DNA of 64,000 nt from Sinorhizobium mexicanum (GCF_013488225.1 NZ_CP041238.1:211501-275500), one strand, 5' to 3'; shown: positions 19,205 through 28,686, counted from the stretch's first letter. Made by a program: numbers and translations. The notes: a model not told the origin generated them from the letters alone.

Positions 19205-19306
19205 CTACTGCATGATTCCTTAAATCGGGATCGACTTAAGGACAAAATCATGCAGCAATTCAGGGTGCTACAGCGACCTTTGCGCGTCGGACGCGCGGCG
19301 CTGTAG
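19205..19306. repeat. RIME-like intergenic repeat
   Basis: The element has two palindromes: CTGCATGATTCCTTAAATCG with its return arm to GCAG (19208-19254), then CTACAGCGACCTTTGCGCGT through GGCGCTGTAG. It matches copies at 26569-26671, 43196-43403 and 48351-48457. The size and the two-palindrome design fit the Rhizobium-specific intergenic mosaic element RIME1. It separates the divergent yejA and mepA genes, so their promoters lie around or within it. Confidence 0.85.
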
Positions 19307-19388
19307 GCTCGGGCAAGTGCGGTGATTCGGGATAGGGGCGAGCGCAGATGGCGTGGGACACCGGTGCTACGCCGATCGGGGGATTGGA

Positions 19389-20474
19389 ATGGGACTTGAA
19401 ATAGCGGCTGCCTTTCGACGCTGCGGTTCGGCAATGTTGGGTTTGATCGTGGGGGCGAGCCTTCTGGCCACCGAGGCCGCCTCGGCCGACGGAACGCCTG
19501 CGAAGGAACTCTTTGGCGCCAAGGCGTTGCCGGCGGCGATGGCGCCTTCCTCCTTCGGCTTTTATGCGAAGGGTTGTCTGGCAGGCGGGGTCGCGATCCC
19601 GACGGACGGGCCGACCTGGCAGGCAATGCGCCTGTCGCGCAATCGACGCTGGGGCCACCCGCAAATGATCGCACTGATCGAGCGGTTCTCGCACGACGCA
19701 GCCGAGAAAATCGGCTGGCCGGGTCTCTTGCTTGGTGACATATCGCAGCCACGCGGCGGCCCGATGACGTCTGGTCACGCATCACATCAGATCGGCCTCG
19801 ACGCCGACATCTGGCTGACGCCGATGCCGCAAAGGACGCTGAGCTATCAGGAGCGCGAATCGATTTCCGCGACCTCGATGCTGCAGAAGAACAAGTTCCT
19901 GACGGTCGATCCGTCCATATGGACCCCCACGCACGCGCGGCTGATCATGATGGCGGCCAGCTATCCCCACGTCGAGCGCGTCTTCGTCAACCCGGCGATC
20001 AAGAAGAAGCTCTGCGACACGTGGAAGGGGGATCGTTCGGCGCTCGGCAAGGTCCGGCCGATCTATGGTCATGACTATCATTTCCACATTCGCATCAAGT
20101 GCCCCGAGGGTTCCGTCGGCTGCAAGGGCCAGGCGCGCGTGCCGGCGGGTGACGGCTGCGACAAGTCGCTCGCCTGGTGGTTCACCGACGAGCCGTGGGC
20201 GAAGCCGAAGAAGAAGCCGGAAAAGCCCGTGAAGCCGACATTTGCAAAGCTTTCGGATCTGCCGAAGGCTTGCGCCCTGGTGCTCGACGGCCCGCCTCCG
20301 GCCTCCGAGCAAGAGGTGACTTACGGCACGGCCTACCGGTCCGCAACCACCGCTTCCGCTCCCGCAACCGCGGTTCCCGCCGCCGCGACGAGCATCGAAG
20401 CCGTCATCGGTGCTGCGACCGCGGCGCCTTTGGAAAACGTTCCGGTCCCCCTGCCGCGTCCGGCGCTGCAATAG
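19389..20474 (+). CDS. mepA: Penicillin-insensitive murein endopeptidase MepA
   Basis: The product has about 361 residues. An N-terminal signal peptide (about 10-35, ending near TEAASA) is followed by the peptidase M74 domain. The metal site is visible in GPMTSGHASHQIGLDADIWL (His and Asp ligands) and YGHDYHFHIRIKCP. The enzyme cuts D-Ala-meso-DAP cross-links in the periplasm. A proline/alanine-rich C-terminal tail (about 285-360) is longer than in E. coli MepA (274 residues). The ATG at 19389 is used. A longer frame from 19353 would start within the repeat-proximal region. Confidence 0.92.
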   Translation: MGLEIAAAFRRCGSAMLGLIVGASLLATEAASADGTPAKELFGAKALPAAMAPSSFGFYAKGCLAGGVAIPTDGPTWQAMRLSRNRRWGHPQMIALIERFSHDAAEKIGWPGLLLGDISQPRGGPMTSGHASHQIGLDADIWLTPMPQRTLSYQERESISATSMLQKNKFLTVDPSIWTPTHARLIMMAASYPHVERVFVNPAIKKKLCDTWKGDRSALGKVRPIYGHDYHFHIRIKCPEGSVGCKGQARVPAGDGCDKSLAWWFTDEPWAKPKKKPEKPVKPTFAKLSDLPKACALVLDGPPPASEQEVTYGTAYRSATTASAPATAVPAAATSIEAVIGAATAAPLENVPVPLPRPALQ

Positions 20475-20601
20475 ACGACCGAACGGACGCGCCTCACGAG
20501 GGGCCGGCACGATGGTCCGCCGGTCCCGCTGCCTTTCCAATCACGCGATGCTCATGTATAGGGCTTTCAAATCGATTTAAAATTGACGCTGGAGAGGCTA
20601 T

Positions 20602-20982
20602 ATGGCCGATCGGAAATGTCTTGCGCTGATTGCCCACGATCAAAAGAAGGATGATCTCGCCGCCTTCGCAAAGGAAAACGAGGCGGTGTTGTCCAAATGG
20701 AAGATCGTCGCCACCGGCACGACCGGCGGCCGGGTTCTCGAGGCCTGTCCCGGACTCGATATCACGCGCCTGAAGAGCGGACCGCTTGGCGGCGACCAGC
20801 AGATCGGCGCGATGATCGCCACCGGCGACGTGGATTTCCTCATCTTTTTTGTCGATCCGCTGACGGCCATGCCGCATGATGTCGACGTCAAGGCGTTGAT
20901 GCGCCTGGCGATCGTCTACGACATCCCGATGGCGCTGAACCGCGCAACGGCGGAAGAGTTGATCGCCTTCCGGCGCAACTGA
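20602..20982 (+). CDS. mgsA: Methylglyoxal synthase
   Basis: The 126-residue protein matches MgsA over its length. [13 protein letters not shown] provides the early catalytic His and Asp, ATGTTGG binds phosphate, [15 protein letters not shown] and [22 protein letters not shown] contain the catalytic Asp and His, and the protein ends LIAFRRN. It converts dihydroxyacetone phosphate to methylglyoxal and phosphate, a bypass that relieves sugar-phosphate excess. It is followed 46 bp later by glucokinase. No separate promoter was recognised. Confidence 0.95.
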   Translation: MADRKCLALIAHDQKKDDLAAFAKENEAVLSKWKIVATGTTGGRVLEACPGLDITRLKSGPLGGDQQIGAMIATGDVDFLIFFVDPLTAMPHDVDVKALMRLAIVYDIPMALNRATAEELIAFRRN

Positions 20983-21028
20983 TACACAATCACGAACATT
21001 CCACATCGCGATCAGGACGGATTTTGCA

Positions 21029-22048
21029 ATGCTTAGTGCGGGTGACCACGGCTTTCCCTTTCCGATACTGATCGGCGACATCGGTGGAACGAACGCCCGC
21101 TTCGCCCTGCTGGTTGACACCTATGCAGAACCGAAGCAACTGCCGCCGATCAAGACGGGCGATTTCCCGACGATCGAGGAGGCGATGCAGAAGAGCATCC
21201 TCGACAAGACGTCCGTTCAGCCTCGCTCGGCGATCCTGGCGGTCGCGGGCCCGATCAAGGGCGACGAGATTCCCCTGACGAATGCCGGTTGGGTGATTCG
21301 GCCTAAGGACATGCTGGCAAGCCTCGGTCTCGCTGACGTGCTGATCATCAACGACTTCGAGGCGCAGGCGCTGGCGGTCGCGACACCCGCCGACGAGGAT
21401 CTCGTCCAGATCGGCGGAGGCAGCATCCGCCCATCGTCGTCGCGGGTCGTGCTCGGTCCCGGAACGGGGCTTGGCGTTGCAGGCCTGGTATTCGCGCAGC
21501 ACACCTGGATTCCCGTCCCCGGCGAGGGTGGCCATGTCGACATCGGTCCGCGCACAGAACGCGATTTCCGGATATGGCCCTTCCTGGAGCCGATCGAAGG
21601 CCGCATGGCCGGCGAGCAGATCCTGTGCGGGCGCGGCATCATGAACCTTTACCGCGCTGTCTGCGCCGCGGATGGTGAGGAGCCGGTACTGGCCGACCAG
21701 GCGGCGGTGACGACCAGCGCACTTTCCGGGTCGGATCCGACGGCTGTCGAGACGGTATCGCTCTTCAGCACCTATCTCGGCCGCGTCGCCGGCGATATGG
21801 CGATGATATTCATGGCACGCGGCGGCGTGTTCCTGGCGGGCGGCATCTCGCAGAAGATACTGCCGGCTTTGATGCGGCCGGAATTCCGCGCCGCCTTCGA
21901 GGACAAGGCACCGCATTCTGCATTGATGCGAACGATCCCGACTTTCGCCGTCGTCCATCCGATGGCCGCACTTTCCGGTCTCTCTGCCTTCGCGCGCACC
22001 CCGAGAGACTTTGGTGTTGCAACTGAGGGACGGCGCTGGAGAAGCTGA
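21029..22048 (+). CDS. glk: Glucokinase
   Basis: The 339-residue protein is a Glk-type (not ROK) hexokinase. [16 protein letters not shown] is the phosphate-1 ATP motif, [12 protein letters not shown] carries the catalytic Asp, [14 protein letters not shown] is phosphate-2, and [15 protein letters not shown] contains the glucose-contact Glu/His of the family. [12 protein letters not shown] is the adenosine motif. It phosphorylates glucose for the Entner-Doudoroff route used by rhizobia. It follows mgsA closely and precedes an intergenic repeat. Confidence 0.95.
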   Translation: MLSAGDHGFPFPILIGDIGGTNARFALLVDTYAEPKQLPPIKTGDFPTIEEAMQKSILDKTSVQPRSAILAVAGPIKGDEIPLTNAGWVIRPKDMLASLGLADVLIINDFEAQALAVATPADEDLVQIGGGSIRPSSSRVVLGPGTGLGVAGLVFAQHTWIPVPGEGGHVDIGPRTERDFRIWPFLEPIEGRMAGEQILCGRGIMNLYRAVCAADGEEPVLADQAAVTTSALSGSDPTAVETVSLFSTYLGRVAGDMAMIFMARGGVFLAGGISQKILPALMRPEFRAAFEDKAPHSALMRTIPTFAVVHPMAALSGLSAFARTPRDFGVATEGRRWRS

Positions 22049-22134
22049 CCGACCGATTGTTCGCAAAGACTCGCCAAAACGGCATCAAAGCACTATAGAG
22101 CCCCGGACGGGCGATGCCGGTACACGGAACGCTG

Positions 22135-22245
22135 GAGCGGGATGAGGAAAAGTGTGCGCGGTCTTCCGCCCGCATCCTGCTCTAACTTATTGGAATCGAT
22201 CACGTTCATGATTTTAGGTCGATTGGACCTGAAATCATCGTGATC
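22135..22245. repeat. Second palindromic repeat family, two hairpins
   Basis: The block has two stem-loops: GAGCGGGATG...CATCCTGCTC (22135-22182) and GATCACG...CGTGATC (22198-22245). The first hairpin recurs at 57215-57262 and 57966-58006, and the second at 57906-57952, with fragments at 30292-30306 and 33525-33575. It fills most of the 225-bp gap between glk and the ABC exporter gene and may carry the promoter or a 3' structure. Confidence 0.8.
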
Positions 22246-22273
22246 TAGAGCGACCTCAGGGAAGACGGGCTTA

Positions 22274-24079
22274 TTGGACGCCAAGAATAAAAAGCAGCGC
22301 GCGGTCGATTCCGATACGATTACCGGAATCCTGAGGCGCGTCATTGCCGAAAACGGCCGCGACCACATCCGGGGCTATGCCTTTGCCATCGCCTGCCTGG
22401 TGGTTGTGGCGGCGACGACCGGCTTCACGGCCTGGATCATGGAAACCGTGATCAACGAGGCCTTCGCCAACAGGCGCGCCGATATCGTGCTGTGGATCTG
22501 CCTCGCGATCTTCGCGGCCTTCGTCCTGCGCGGTCTGGCGACCTACGGGCAGGCGGTCGCGCTCTCGAAGATCGGCAACAATATCGTCGCGCGCTACCAG
22601 CGCCGGCTTTACGCCCATCTGATGGCGCTCAGCGTCGGCTATTTCCATGACATGCGCTCCGCGCAGCTTGCCGCCAAGATCAGCCAGAATGTCAGCGGCA
22701 TCCGCGACGTGCTCAACATGACGGTGACGTCGATCGCCCGCGACTTCCTTACCCTGATCGGGCTCGTCGGAGTCATGTTCAGCAAGGACTGGCTGCTCTC
22801 GCTCATCGTCTTCTTCGTCGCGCCGCCGCTGCTTCTCGGCCTGCGTTACATCTCGAAGCGCCTGCGCCTGGCGACGCGCGAGGCCGTCGAGGTCAACAGC
22901 CGCGTGCTCGGCGCCATGCAGGAAACCATCCAGGGCATTTCCATCGTCAAGGCCTTCACGATGGAAAACGAGCTGCGCCGCAAGGTCGAGACGATCATAG
23001 ACCGGGCGGAGAACCGGGCAAACCGGATCGCGCGGCTCAGCGAACGCACGGCGCCGATGACGGAAACCTTCGCCGGCTTGGCGATTTCGTCGGTGCTTGC
23101 CTATTCGGCTTTCCGCACGATCTACGGCAACGTCCCGCCGGGCGCGTTCTTCGCCTTCGTCACGGCCCTCTTGATGGCCTATGACCCGGCCCGGCGTCTC
23201 GCGCGCCTGCAGGTGTCGCTGGAGCGCGCGGCCGTCAACGCACGCATGATCTACGAGATTCTCGACACGGTTCCGCATCAGCGCGATCGTCCCGACGCAA
23301 CCGAAATCAGGCTCGGCGAAGCGACCATCGAACTGTGCGACGTGCGCTTTGCCTACGGCAGCGGCGACGAGATCCTGAAGGGGGTCAGCTTCCGTGCCGA
23401 GGGCGGCAAGACCACGGCGCTGGTCGGCCCTTCGGGTGCCGGAAAGTCGACCATCATCAGCCTCATCCCGCGGTTCTACGATCCGAAGTCCGGGCAGATT
23501 CTCATCGACGGACAGGATATCGCCGGCGTCACAAAGCAGTCGCTCCGCAACGGCCTCGCCTATGTCTCGCAGCAGCCGTACCTCTTCGAAGGCTCGATCC
23601 GCGACAACATTCGCTATGGCCGGCCGGAAGCCACGGACGCGGAAATCGAGGAGGCGGCACGGCTCGCCTACGCCCACGATTTCATCCTGGCGCAACCGCA
23701 GGGCTACGATACGCCGGTCGGCGAGAACGGCGTGACGCTATCGGGCGGCCAGCGCCAGCGGCTGTCGATTGCCCGCGCACTTGTGCGCAATGCGCCGATC
23801 CTCCTTCTCGACGAAGCGACTTCCGCCCTCGACACCGAGTCCGAGGCTGCGGTGCAGAAGGCGCTCGATCGGGCGATGAGCGGCCGCACGGTGATCGTCA
23901 TCGCTCACCGGCTTTCGACAGTCGTCAACGCCGACAAGATCATCGTCATGAAGGACGGCACGGTCGTTGAGGAAGGCACCCATGACGAGCTTGCGCAGCG
24001 TCCGGACGGCCTCTACGCTCGGCTGCACAACCTGCACGGCAGCGCCTCGGATATGACGGCGGAAGACGCAATCCTATAG
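22274..24079 (+). CDS. ABC exporter, fused membrane and ATPase domains (MsbA-like)
   Basis: The 601-residue half-transporter has six membrane helices (about 35-320) and one ATPase domain (about 345-590). The ATPase has Walker [14 protein letters not shown]-loop SQQPYLFEG, signature [15 protein letters not shown], Walker [13 protein letters not shown] and switch IAHRLSTV. It would act as a homodimer exporting a lipid or drug; the substrate cannot be read from sequence. It starts with TTG at 22274 with only a weak GGGAAG upstream. No in-frame ATG fits better. dapB follows after 19 bp. Confidence 0.9.
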   Translation: MDAKNKKQRAVDSDTITGILRRVIAENGRDHIRGYAFAIACLVVVAATTGFTAWIMETVINEAFANRRADIVLWICLAIFAAFVLRGLATYGQAVALSKIGNNIVARYQRRLYAHLMALSVGYFHDMRSAQLAAKISQNVSGIRDVLNMTVTSIARDFLTLIGLVGVMFSKDWLLSLIVFFVAPPLLLGLRYISKRLRLATREAVEVNSRVLGAMQETIQGISIVKAFTMENELRRKVETIIDRAENRANRIARLSERTAPMTETFAGLAISSVLAYSAFRTIYGNVPPGAFFAFVTALLMAYDPARRLARLQVSLERAAVNARMIYEILDTVPHQRDRPDATEIRLGEATIELCDVRFAYGSGDEILKGVSFRAEGGKTTALVGPSGAGKSTIISLIPRFYDPKSGQILIDGQDIAGVTKQSLRNGLAYVSQQPYLFEGSIRDNIRYGRPEATDAEIEEAARLAYAHDFILAQPQGYDTPVGENGVTLSGGQRQRLSIARALVRNAPILLLDEATSALDTESEAAVQKALDRAMSGRTVIVIAHRLSTVVNADKIIVMKDGTVVEEGTHDELAQRPDGLYARLHNLHGSASDMTAEDAIL

Positions 24080-24098
24080 AAACCAAGGGAATTCGACG

Positions 24099-24917
24099 AT
24101 GAGCGAAACGGATATGAAGCTCGTGGTGGTCGGCGCGGCCGGCCGTATGGGCCAGACACTGATCCGGATCGTTCATGGCATGGCCGGCGTGTGCCTTCAT
24201 GCCGCGGTGGAGCGGCCGGGCTCGCCGTTCATCGGCCGTGATGCCGGCGAACTCGCCGGGCTGGGGCCAATCGATGTCGCCATTGCCGACAAGCCGCTGG
24301 AAGCCTTCGTCGAGGCAGAAGGCGTTCTCGATTTCACGTCGCCCGCAGCCACGGTCGAATTCGCCGGCCTGGCAGCGCAGGCGCGCATCGTCCACGTCAT
24401 CGGCACCACCGGCTGCTCGGCCGACGACGACGCGAAGATCCGCGCAGCGGCGCGGCACGCGCGCGTCATCAAGTCGGGCAATATGAGCCTCGGCGTCAAT
24501 CTTCTCGGCGTTTTGACTGAGCAGGCGGCGCGCGCCCTGAAGGCGGCGGATTGGGACATCGAAATCCTGGAAATGCACCACAAGCACAAGGTTGATGCGC
24601 CGTCAGGCACGGCGCTGCTGCTTGGAGAGGCGGCGGCCAAGGGCCGCGGTATCGAGCTTGCGGATCATTCAGTGCGGGTCAGGGACGGCCACACCGGAGC
24701 ACGCCCGGAAGGGGCGATCGGTTTTGCGACGCTGCGCGGCGGCTCGGTCGTCGGTGAACATTCGGTCATTCTCGCGGGCGAGGGCGAGCAGGTCACTCTT
24801 TCCCACAGCGCCACCGATCGCTCGATCTTCGCGCGCGGCGCGGTCACGGCCGCCCTTTGGGGGCGCAGCCAGAAGCCCGGCTTCTATTCCATGCTCGATG
24901 TTCTCGGGCTCAACTGA
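24099..24917 (+). CDS. dapB: 4-hydroxy-tetrahydrodipicolinate reductase
   Basis: The 272-residue protein has the NAD(P)H motif [15 protein letters not shown] near the N-terminus and [11 protein letters not shown]. It also has the substrate-binding stretches [14 protein letters not shown] and [24 protein letters not shown], the last with the catalytic HHxxKxDxPSGTA. It catalyses the second committed step of lysine and diaminopimelate synthesis in the cytosol. It sits between the ABC exporter and gpmA with short gaps, probably cotranscribed. Confidence 0.96.
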   Translation: MSETDMKLVVVGAAGRMGQTLIRIVHGMAGVCLHAAVERPGSPFIGRDAGELAGLGPIDVAIADKPLEAFVEAEGVLDFTSPAATVEFAGLAAQARIVHVIGTTGCSADDDAKIRAAARHARVIKSGNMSLGVNLLGVLTEQAARALKAADWDIEILEMHHKHKVDAPSGTALLLGEAAAKGRGIELADHSVRVRDGHTGARPEGAIGFATLRGGSVVGEHSVILAGEGEQVTLSHSATDRSIFARGAVTAALWGRSQKPGFYSMLDVLGLN

Positions 24918-24944
24918 CACTCAAATCTTTCAAGAGGAAATGAA

Positions 24945-25580
24945 ATGAGCGGCACCCTCGTTCTCGTTCGGCATGGCCAGAGCGATTGGAACCTGAAGAA
25001 CCTGTTCACCGGCTGGCGTGACCCGGACCTGACCGAGCTCGGCGTCGAGGAAGCAAAAGCCGGCGGCAAGGCGCTCGCCGAGTACGGCATCAAGTTCGAC
25101 ATCGCCTTCACCTCTTCCCTTGTCCGCGCCCAGCGCACCTGCCAGTTCGTGCTTGATGCTGTCGGCCAGTCCTCGCTTGAAACCATCCGTGACCAGGCGC
25201 TGAACGAGCGCGACTACGGCGATCTTTCCGGCCTCAACAAGGACGACGCACGCGCCAAATGGGGCGAGGAGCAGGTGCATGTCTGGCGCCGCTCCTACGA
25301 TGTCCCGCCGCCCGGCGGCGAGAGCCTGCGCGACACCGGCGCGCGCGTCTGGCCCTATTATCTCACCGACATCCTGCCGCGCGTGCTTTCGGGCCAGACG
25401 GTGCTCATCGCCGCCCACGGCAACTCGCTGCGTTCGCTCGTCATGGTGCTCGACAAGTTGACCAAGGAGCAGATCCTCAAGCTCAACCTCGCGACGGGCG
25501 TGCCGATGGTCTACAAGCTGAATGCGGATTCCACCGTCGCATCGAAGGAAGTGCTGGGCGACATGTCCGGCGCGCATTGA
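24945..25580 (+). CDS. gpmA: 2,3-bisphosphoglycerate-dependent phosphoglycerate mutase
   Basis: The 211-residue enzyme has the phosphohistidine motif [18 protein letters not shown] at the start. [12 protein letters not shown] and [15 protein letters not shown] carry further active-site residues, and the second histidine lies in [13 protein letters not shown]. It interconverts 3- and 2-phosphoglycerate. It is shorter than E. coli GpmA (250 residues) and lacks much of the C-terminal tail, as in many alphaproteobacteria. GAGGAAATGAA precedes the start, and a strong hairpin follows the stop. Confidence 0.95.
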   Translation: MSGTLVLVRHGQSDWNLKNLFTGWRDPDLTELGVEEAKAGGKALAEYGIKFDIAFTSSLVRAQRTCQFVLDAVGQSSLETIRDQALNERDYGDLSGLNKDDARAKWGEEQVHVWRRSYDVPPPGGESLRDTGARVWPYYLTDILPRVLSGQTVLIAAHGNSLRSLVMVLDKLTKEQILKLNLATGVPMVYKLNADSTVASKEVLGDMSGAH

Positions 25581-25597
25581 GGGGCCTTCATATCAGC

Positions 25598-25622
25598 AAA
25601 AAGGGACGCGGCGTCCCTTTTT
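25598..25622. terminator. Bidirectional intrinsic terminator
   Basis: AAAAAGGGACGC (25598-25609) and GCGTCCCTTTTT (25611-25622) are perfect inverted repeats with A/T runs on both flanks. The hairpin lies between the convergent gpmA (stop at 25580) and the Ada-like gene (stop at 25624) and should end transcripts from both sides. Confidence 0.9.
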
Positions 25623-25623
25623 A

Positions 25624-26496
25624 TCAACCCTTGCCCGCTTCCCAGCCGAGGATCGCGCGCTTGCGCGTCAGGCCCCAGTGGTAGCCGGTGAGATCGCCGC
25701 TCTTGCCGAGCGCACGATGGCAGGGCACGACGAAGGAGATCGGGTTGCGTCCGACGGCTGCGCCGACGGCGCGCGACGCGGTCGGTTGGCCGATCTCGTC
25801 GGCAATCTTCGAATAGGTGGTCGCCTTTCCGAGCGGGATGTTCAAGAGTGCCTGCCACACCCGGATCTGGAAATCCGAGCCGATCAGGAAGATTTGCAGT
25901 GGCTCCTCCGCACACCAGCGCTCGGGATCGAAGATGCGGGCGGCATAGCGCGCCGTTGCCGCACTGTCCTCGACATAGTTCGCCTTGGGCCACCGGCTGG
26001 CCATATCGTCGAAGCTCGACCGTTCCTCGCCGGAATCGGCAAAGGCAAGTCCGGCAAGGCCGCGCTCGGTGACCATGACGAGCGCTGTCCCAAAAGGCGA
26101 GGGATGGAAGCCGTAGCGAATGGTGAGCCCGAAGCCGCGCGCCTTCCATTCGCCAGGCGACATTGCCTCATGCGTGACGAACAGGTCGTGCAGGCGGCTG
26201 GGACCGGAAAGACCCACTTCGATGCTGGTCTCCAGCAACGGCATCTCCTCCTGCCGCAGCAACCGTTTGGCGTGATCGAGCGTCACTGCCTGGAGGAAGG
26301 CCTTGGGCGAAAGCCCCGCCCAGCGGGTGAAGGTCTTCTGCAATTGCGTCGGCGACTGGCCGAGGCGGCTGGCGACCGTTTCAAGCGATGGCTGGTCGCG
26401 GTAATCCTCCGTCAGCATCTCGATCACGCGGCTCACCGTATCGTAATCGGTGCCTTCGGGAGTGATGTCGGTCGGAATGGATGTAACAACGTTCAT
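25624..26496 (-). CDS. Ada-like AraC helix-turn-helix / O6-methylguanine-DNA methyltransferase
   Basis: The 290-residue protein joins an AraC-type DNA-binding domain (residues about 20-110, DQPSLETVASRLGQSPTQLQKTFTRWAGLSPKAFL) to a methyltransferase domain with IPLGKATTYSKIADEIGQPTASRAVGAAVGRNP and the acceptor cysteine in FVVPCHRALG (near residue 259). It transfers methyl groups from O6-methylguanine to itself. Unlike E. coli Ada it has no N-terminal zinc domain for methylphosphotriesters, so the usual activation switch is missing. It probably still binds DNA. Confidence 0.92.
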   Translation of the reverse strand: MNVVTSIPTDITPEGTDYDTVSRVIEMLTEDYRDQPSLETVASRLGQSPTQLQKTFTRWAGLSPKAFLQAVTLDHAKRLLRQEEMPLLETSIEVGLSGPSRLHDLFVTHEAMSPGEWKARGFGLTIRYGFHPSPFGTALVMVTERGLAGLAFADSGEERSSFDDMASRWPKANYVEDSAATARYAARIFDPERWCAEEPLQIFLIGSDFQIRVWQALLNIPLGKATTYSKIADEIGQPTASRAVGAAVGRNPISFVVPCHRALGKSGDLTGYHWGLTRKRAILGWEAGKG

Positions 26497-26568
26497 GATC
26501 GCCTCCTGTCAGCCTACAGGTAATCCTCTGGCGGGCGGATAACCACCCGATTCTTGTGAGCATCGGCG

Positions 26569-26671
26569 CTACTGCATGTTTCCCTAAACCGTACGCGATT
26601 TAAGGAAACATGCAGCAATTCAAAGTGCTACAGCGTCCTTTGCGCGTCCGATAAGACGCGCGGCGCTGTAG
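26569..26671. repeat. RIME-like intergenic repeat
   Basis: This is a copy of the two-palindrome element: CTACTGCATGTTTCC and its return arm CATGCAG, then CTACAGCGTCCTTTGCGCGT and the return arm GCGCGGCGCTGTAG. It fills much of the 223 bp between the Ada-like gene (start 26496) and the DUF2244 gene (stop 26720). It is closely related to the tandem copies at 43196-43403. Confidence 0.9.
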
Positions 26672-26719
26672 GCAATGAAAACTGCGTGCGTTTTGCCGCC
26701 CAATTGCGCCCCTGCAAAA

Positions 26720-27217
26720 TCAGCGTCGGCGGGCGGTCGCGAGCGCGCGGGCAAAGGCGAGGGCGAAGGTTTCGCGGTCGTCGCGATTGAGGAAGGAGCC
26801 GACATCGGTCTGGCGGCCGCCACCGATGATCCACATCGAAACGATGCCGATCTCCTGGTGCCGCTTGATGCTGAATCGTGCCCAGAACGGATTGAAGCGA
26901 TGCTCGGTCATTCTCCCCGATGGCGCGAATTTCTTCACGGACACGTCGGTCCGCGAGATGCTGACCTCCTCCCGGGCGCGTGCGGAGCGATAGTTTAGCC
27001 AGAAGGCGCCGAAGAGCAGGACGAAGTCCAGACCGAAGAAGAAGACGATCGGCCATGCACCGATGACCAGGAACACGAATATGTGCACGAGGCTCATCGC
27101 GCCTGCGATCATTAGAAGGACCTTGAACCCCTTGAGGCCGAGTGAACGGTATGGCGTGAGCTCGGCAGCGAAGATCGGCTGGTCGTTGATGGAGGTCTCG
27201 GCGTTGCCTTCGGTCAT
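26720..27217 (-). CDS. DUF2244 domain-containing membrane protein
   Basis: The 165-residue protein has two adjacent membrane helices (about 30-75, LLMIAGAMSLVHIFVFLVIGAW and PIVFFFGLDFVLLFGAFWLNY, given in parts). A cytoplasmic domain follows with FNPFWARFSI and LNRDDRETFALAFARAL, features of DUF2244 proteins common in alphaproteobacteria. Its function is not known. An in-frame TTG at 27223 is an alternative start. Only 22 bp separate it from the divergent nth gene. Confidence 0.85.
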   Translation of the reverse strand: MTEGNAETSINDQPIFAAELTPYRSLGLKGFKVLLMIAGAMSLVHIFVFLVIGAWPIVFFFGLDFVLLFGAFWLNYRSARAREEVSISRTDVSVKKFAPSGRMTEHRFNPFWARFSIKRHQEIGIVSMWIIGGGRQTDVGSFLNRDDRETFALAFARALATARRR

Positions 27218-27239
27218 GACCAATGACTATAGATGCAGC

Positions 27240-28007
27240 ATGAAGAACGTGAAGCCGAAATCACCGAAGCAACCGTCAAAATCGAATGCAGTCCGCCTGG
27301 CCCGGCGGCAACGCAGTGTCTACAACGTGGCCGAGGTCGAGGAGATCTTCCGCCGCTTCTCCGTGCAGCGCCCCGAGCCTAGGGGCGAACTCGAGCACGT
27401 CAATCCATTCACGCTGGTGGTGGCGGTCGCGCTTTCGGCCCAGGCGACCGACGCTGGCGTCAACAAGGCGACGCGCGCGCTCTTTGCCGTCGCCGATACG
27501 CCGCAAAAGATGCTGGCGTTGGGTGAGGAAAAGGTTCGCGACTATATCAAGACGATCGGGCTTTACCGCAACAAAGCGAAAAACGTCATCGCTCTGTCGG
27601 AGAAACTGATCGCCGATTTCGGCGGTGAGGTACCTCGCACGCGGGAAGAACTGGTGACCCTGCCGGGCGTCGGGCGCAAGACCGCCAATGTTGTCCTGTC
27701 GATGGCTTTCGGCCAGCCGACGATCGCCGTCGACACGCACATCTTCCGCATCGCCAATCGCATTCGCCTGGCGCCGGGCAGGACGCCGGACGAGGTGGAG
27801 GCGCATCTCTCGCGCGTCATCCCGGAGGCCTATCTTTACCACGCGCACCATTGGCTGATCCTGCATGGCCGGTACGTTTGCAAGGCACGCCGGCCGGAAT
27901 GCGAGCGCTGTGTCATCGCCGACCTCTGTAAGTCTCCGGAAAAAACGTGCGATATCCCGGCCCCATTGGTCGAGCTGCCGCCGCAGGTCGTGCCCGTCGC
28001 CGGCTGA
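27240..28007 (+). CDS. nth: Endonuclease III (DNA glycosylase/AP lyase)
   Basis: The 255-residue enzyme has the helix-hairpin-helix ELVTLPGVGRKTANVVLSMAFG (catalytic Lys in GRKTA), the catalytic Asp in IAVDTHIFRIANR, and the 4Fe-4S cluster cysteines in VCKARRPECERCVIADLC. It removes oxidised pyrimidines in base excision repair. A longer frame from 27063 runs antisense to the DUF2244 gene. The ATG at 27240 fits family length and composition better. No clear ribosome site is seen before it. Confidence 0.93.
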   Translation: MKNVKPKSPKQPSKSNAVRLARRQRSVYNVAEVEEIFRRFSVQRPEPRGELEHVNPFTLVVAVALSAQATDAGVNKATRALFAVADTPQKMLALGEEKVRDYIKTIGLYRNKAKNVIALSEKLIADFGGEVPRTREELVTLPGVGRKTANVVLSMAFGQPTIAVDTHIFRIANRIRLAPGRTPDEVEAHLSRVIPEAYLYHAHHWLILHGRYVCKARRPECERCVIADLCKSPEKTCDIPAPLVELPPQVVPVAG

Positions 28008-28033
28008 TATGTCACGGCGGCGAGGCGGCGATG

Positions 28034-28621
28034 TCAGGGCGCGATCAGACGGTCGACCAGATCGGTGATTGCATTCATATAGACCGCACGAGCGGCGCCT
28101 TCTTCGATCTCGATTGCGGCCCGATCGAAGGCGGCGGAAAGCAGGATGGCCGTCGCGGCCAGGACTGTGCTGTCGATGCGGCGCGGCGCAATCGCGGCCT
28201 TCAGGCCTTCCTCCAGCGTGCGCTGCGCGTGGGCCGCGTCGATCGCCGCCGCCTCTTTCGTTCCGAGAACGGCAGGGCCGTCGAGCAGCAGCAGGCGCAC
28301 CCTGCCGGGTATCGCCATCGCGTCGAAATAACCGCCGGCCCCGGAGACGAGCGCATCGCGCGTCGAGAGATGGGTGTCGGCGGATTGTTCGATCGCCGCG
28401 GCGACCTCCCGTGCCTCCCGTTCGACGACAGCCCGAAACAACGCCTTCTTGTCCTCGAAGTGGTGATAGAGCGCGCCGCGCGTCAGCCCCGCTGCGGCAA
28501 CGACGTCAGGTGTTGCGGTGTCCGCGTATCCCCGGACGACAAAGAGCTCGCGGGCGGCGTCGAGGATTGCGGTTCGCGTGGCGTCGGATCGATCTCGGTT
28601 CGAGCGTCGAGTCTGTTGCAT
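28034..28621 (-). CDS. TetR/AcrR-family transcriptional regulator
   Basis: The 195-residue protein has an N-terminal TetR DNA-binding domain: TRTAILDAARELFVVRGYADTATPDVVAAAGLTRGALYHHFEDKKALFRAVVER (about 15-70). An all-helical ligand domain follows. The ATG at 28621 (MQQTRRSN) is preferred over an upstream frame start at 28651, which would lie inside the operator. It is divergent from a VOC-family gene, 65 bp apart, with two operator-like palindromes between them, so it probably represses both itself and that gene. Confidence 0.9.
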   Translation of the reverse strand: MQQTRRSNRDRSDATRTAILDAARELFVVRGYADTATPDVVAAAGLTRGALYHHFEDKKALFRAVVEREAREVAAAIEQSADTHLSTRDALVSGAGGYFDAMAIPGRVRLLLLDGPAVLGTKEAAAIDAAHAQRTLEEGLKAAIAPRRIDSTVLAATAILLSAAFDRAAIEIEEGAARAVYMNAITDLVDRLIAP

Positions 28622-28664
28622 ACATGCAGCCTGTATGTTAATTAGATACATACAGATTGTATGA
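28622..28664. promoter_or_regulatory. Two TetR-type operator boxes between divergent genes
   Basis: Box 1 (28622-28638) is ACATGCAG-C-CTGTATGT, with one mismatch between arms. Box 2 (28648-28664) is ACATACAG-A-TTGTATGA, with two. Their centres are 26 bp apart. They lie immediately before the TetR gene start and about 25 bp before the VOC gene ATG. The 10-mer TGTATGTTAA at the edge of box 1 also occurs in the operator-like repeat before the RND pump (62563-62572). Confidence 0.7.
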
Positions 28665-28686
28665 AAAAAAGTGCAGGAGGGAAAGC

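Noticed and set aside
19087..19785. N-terminal extension of yejA by 233 codons
   Set aside because: It runs through a RIME-like repeat and antisense to mepA, and YejA has a good start with ribosome site and signal peptide at 19086.
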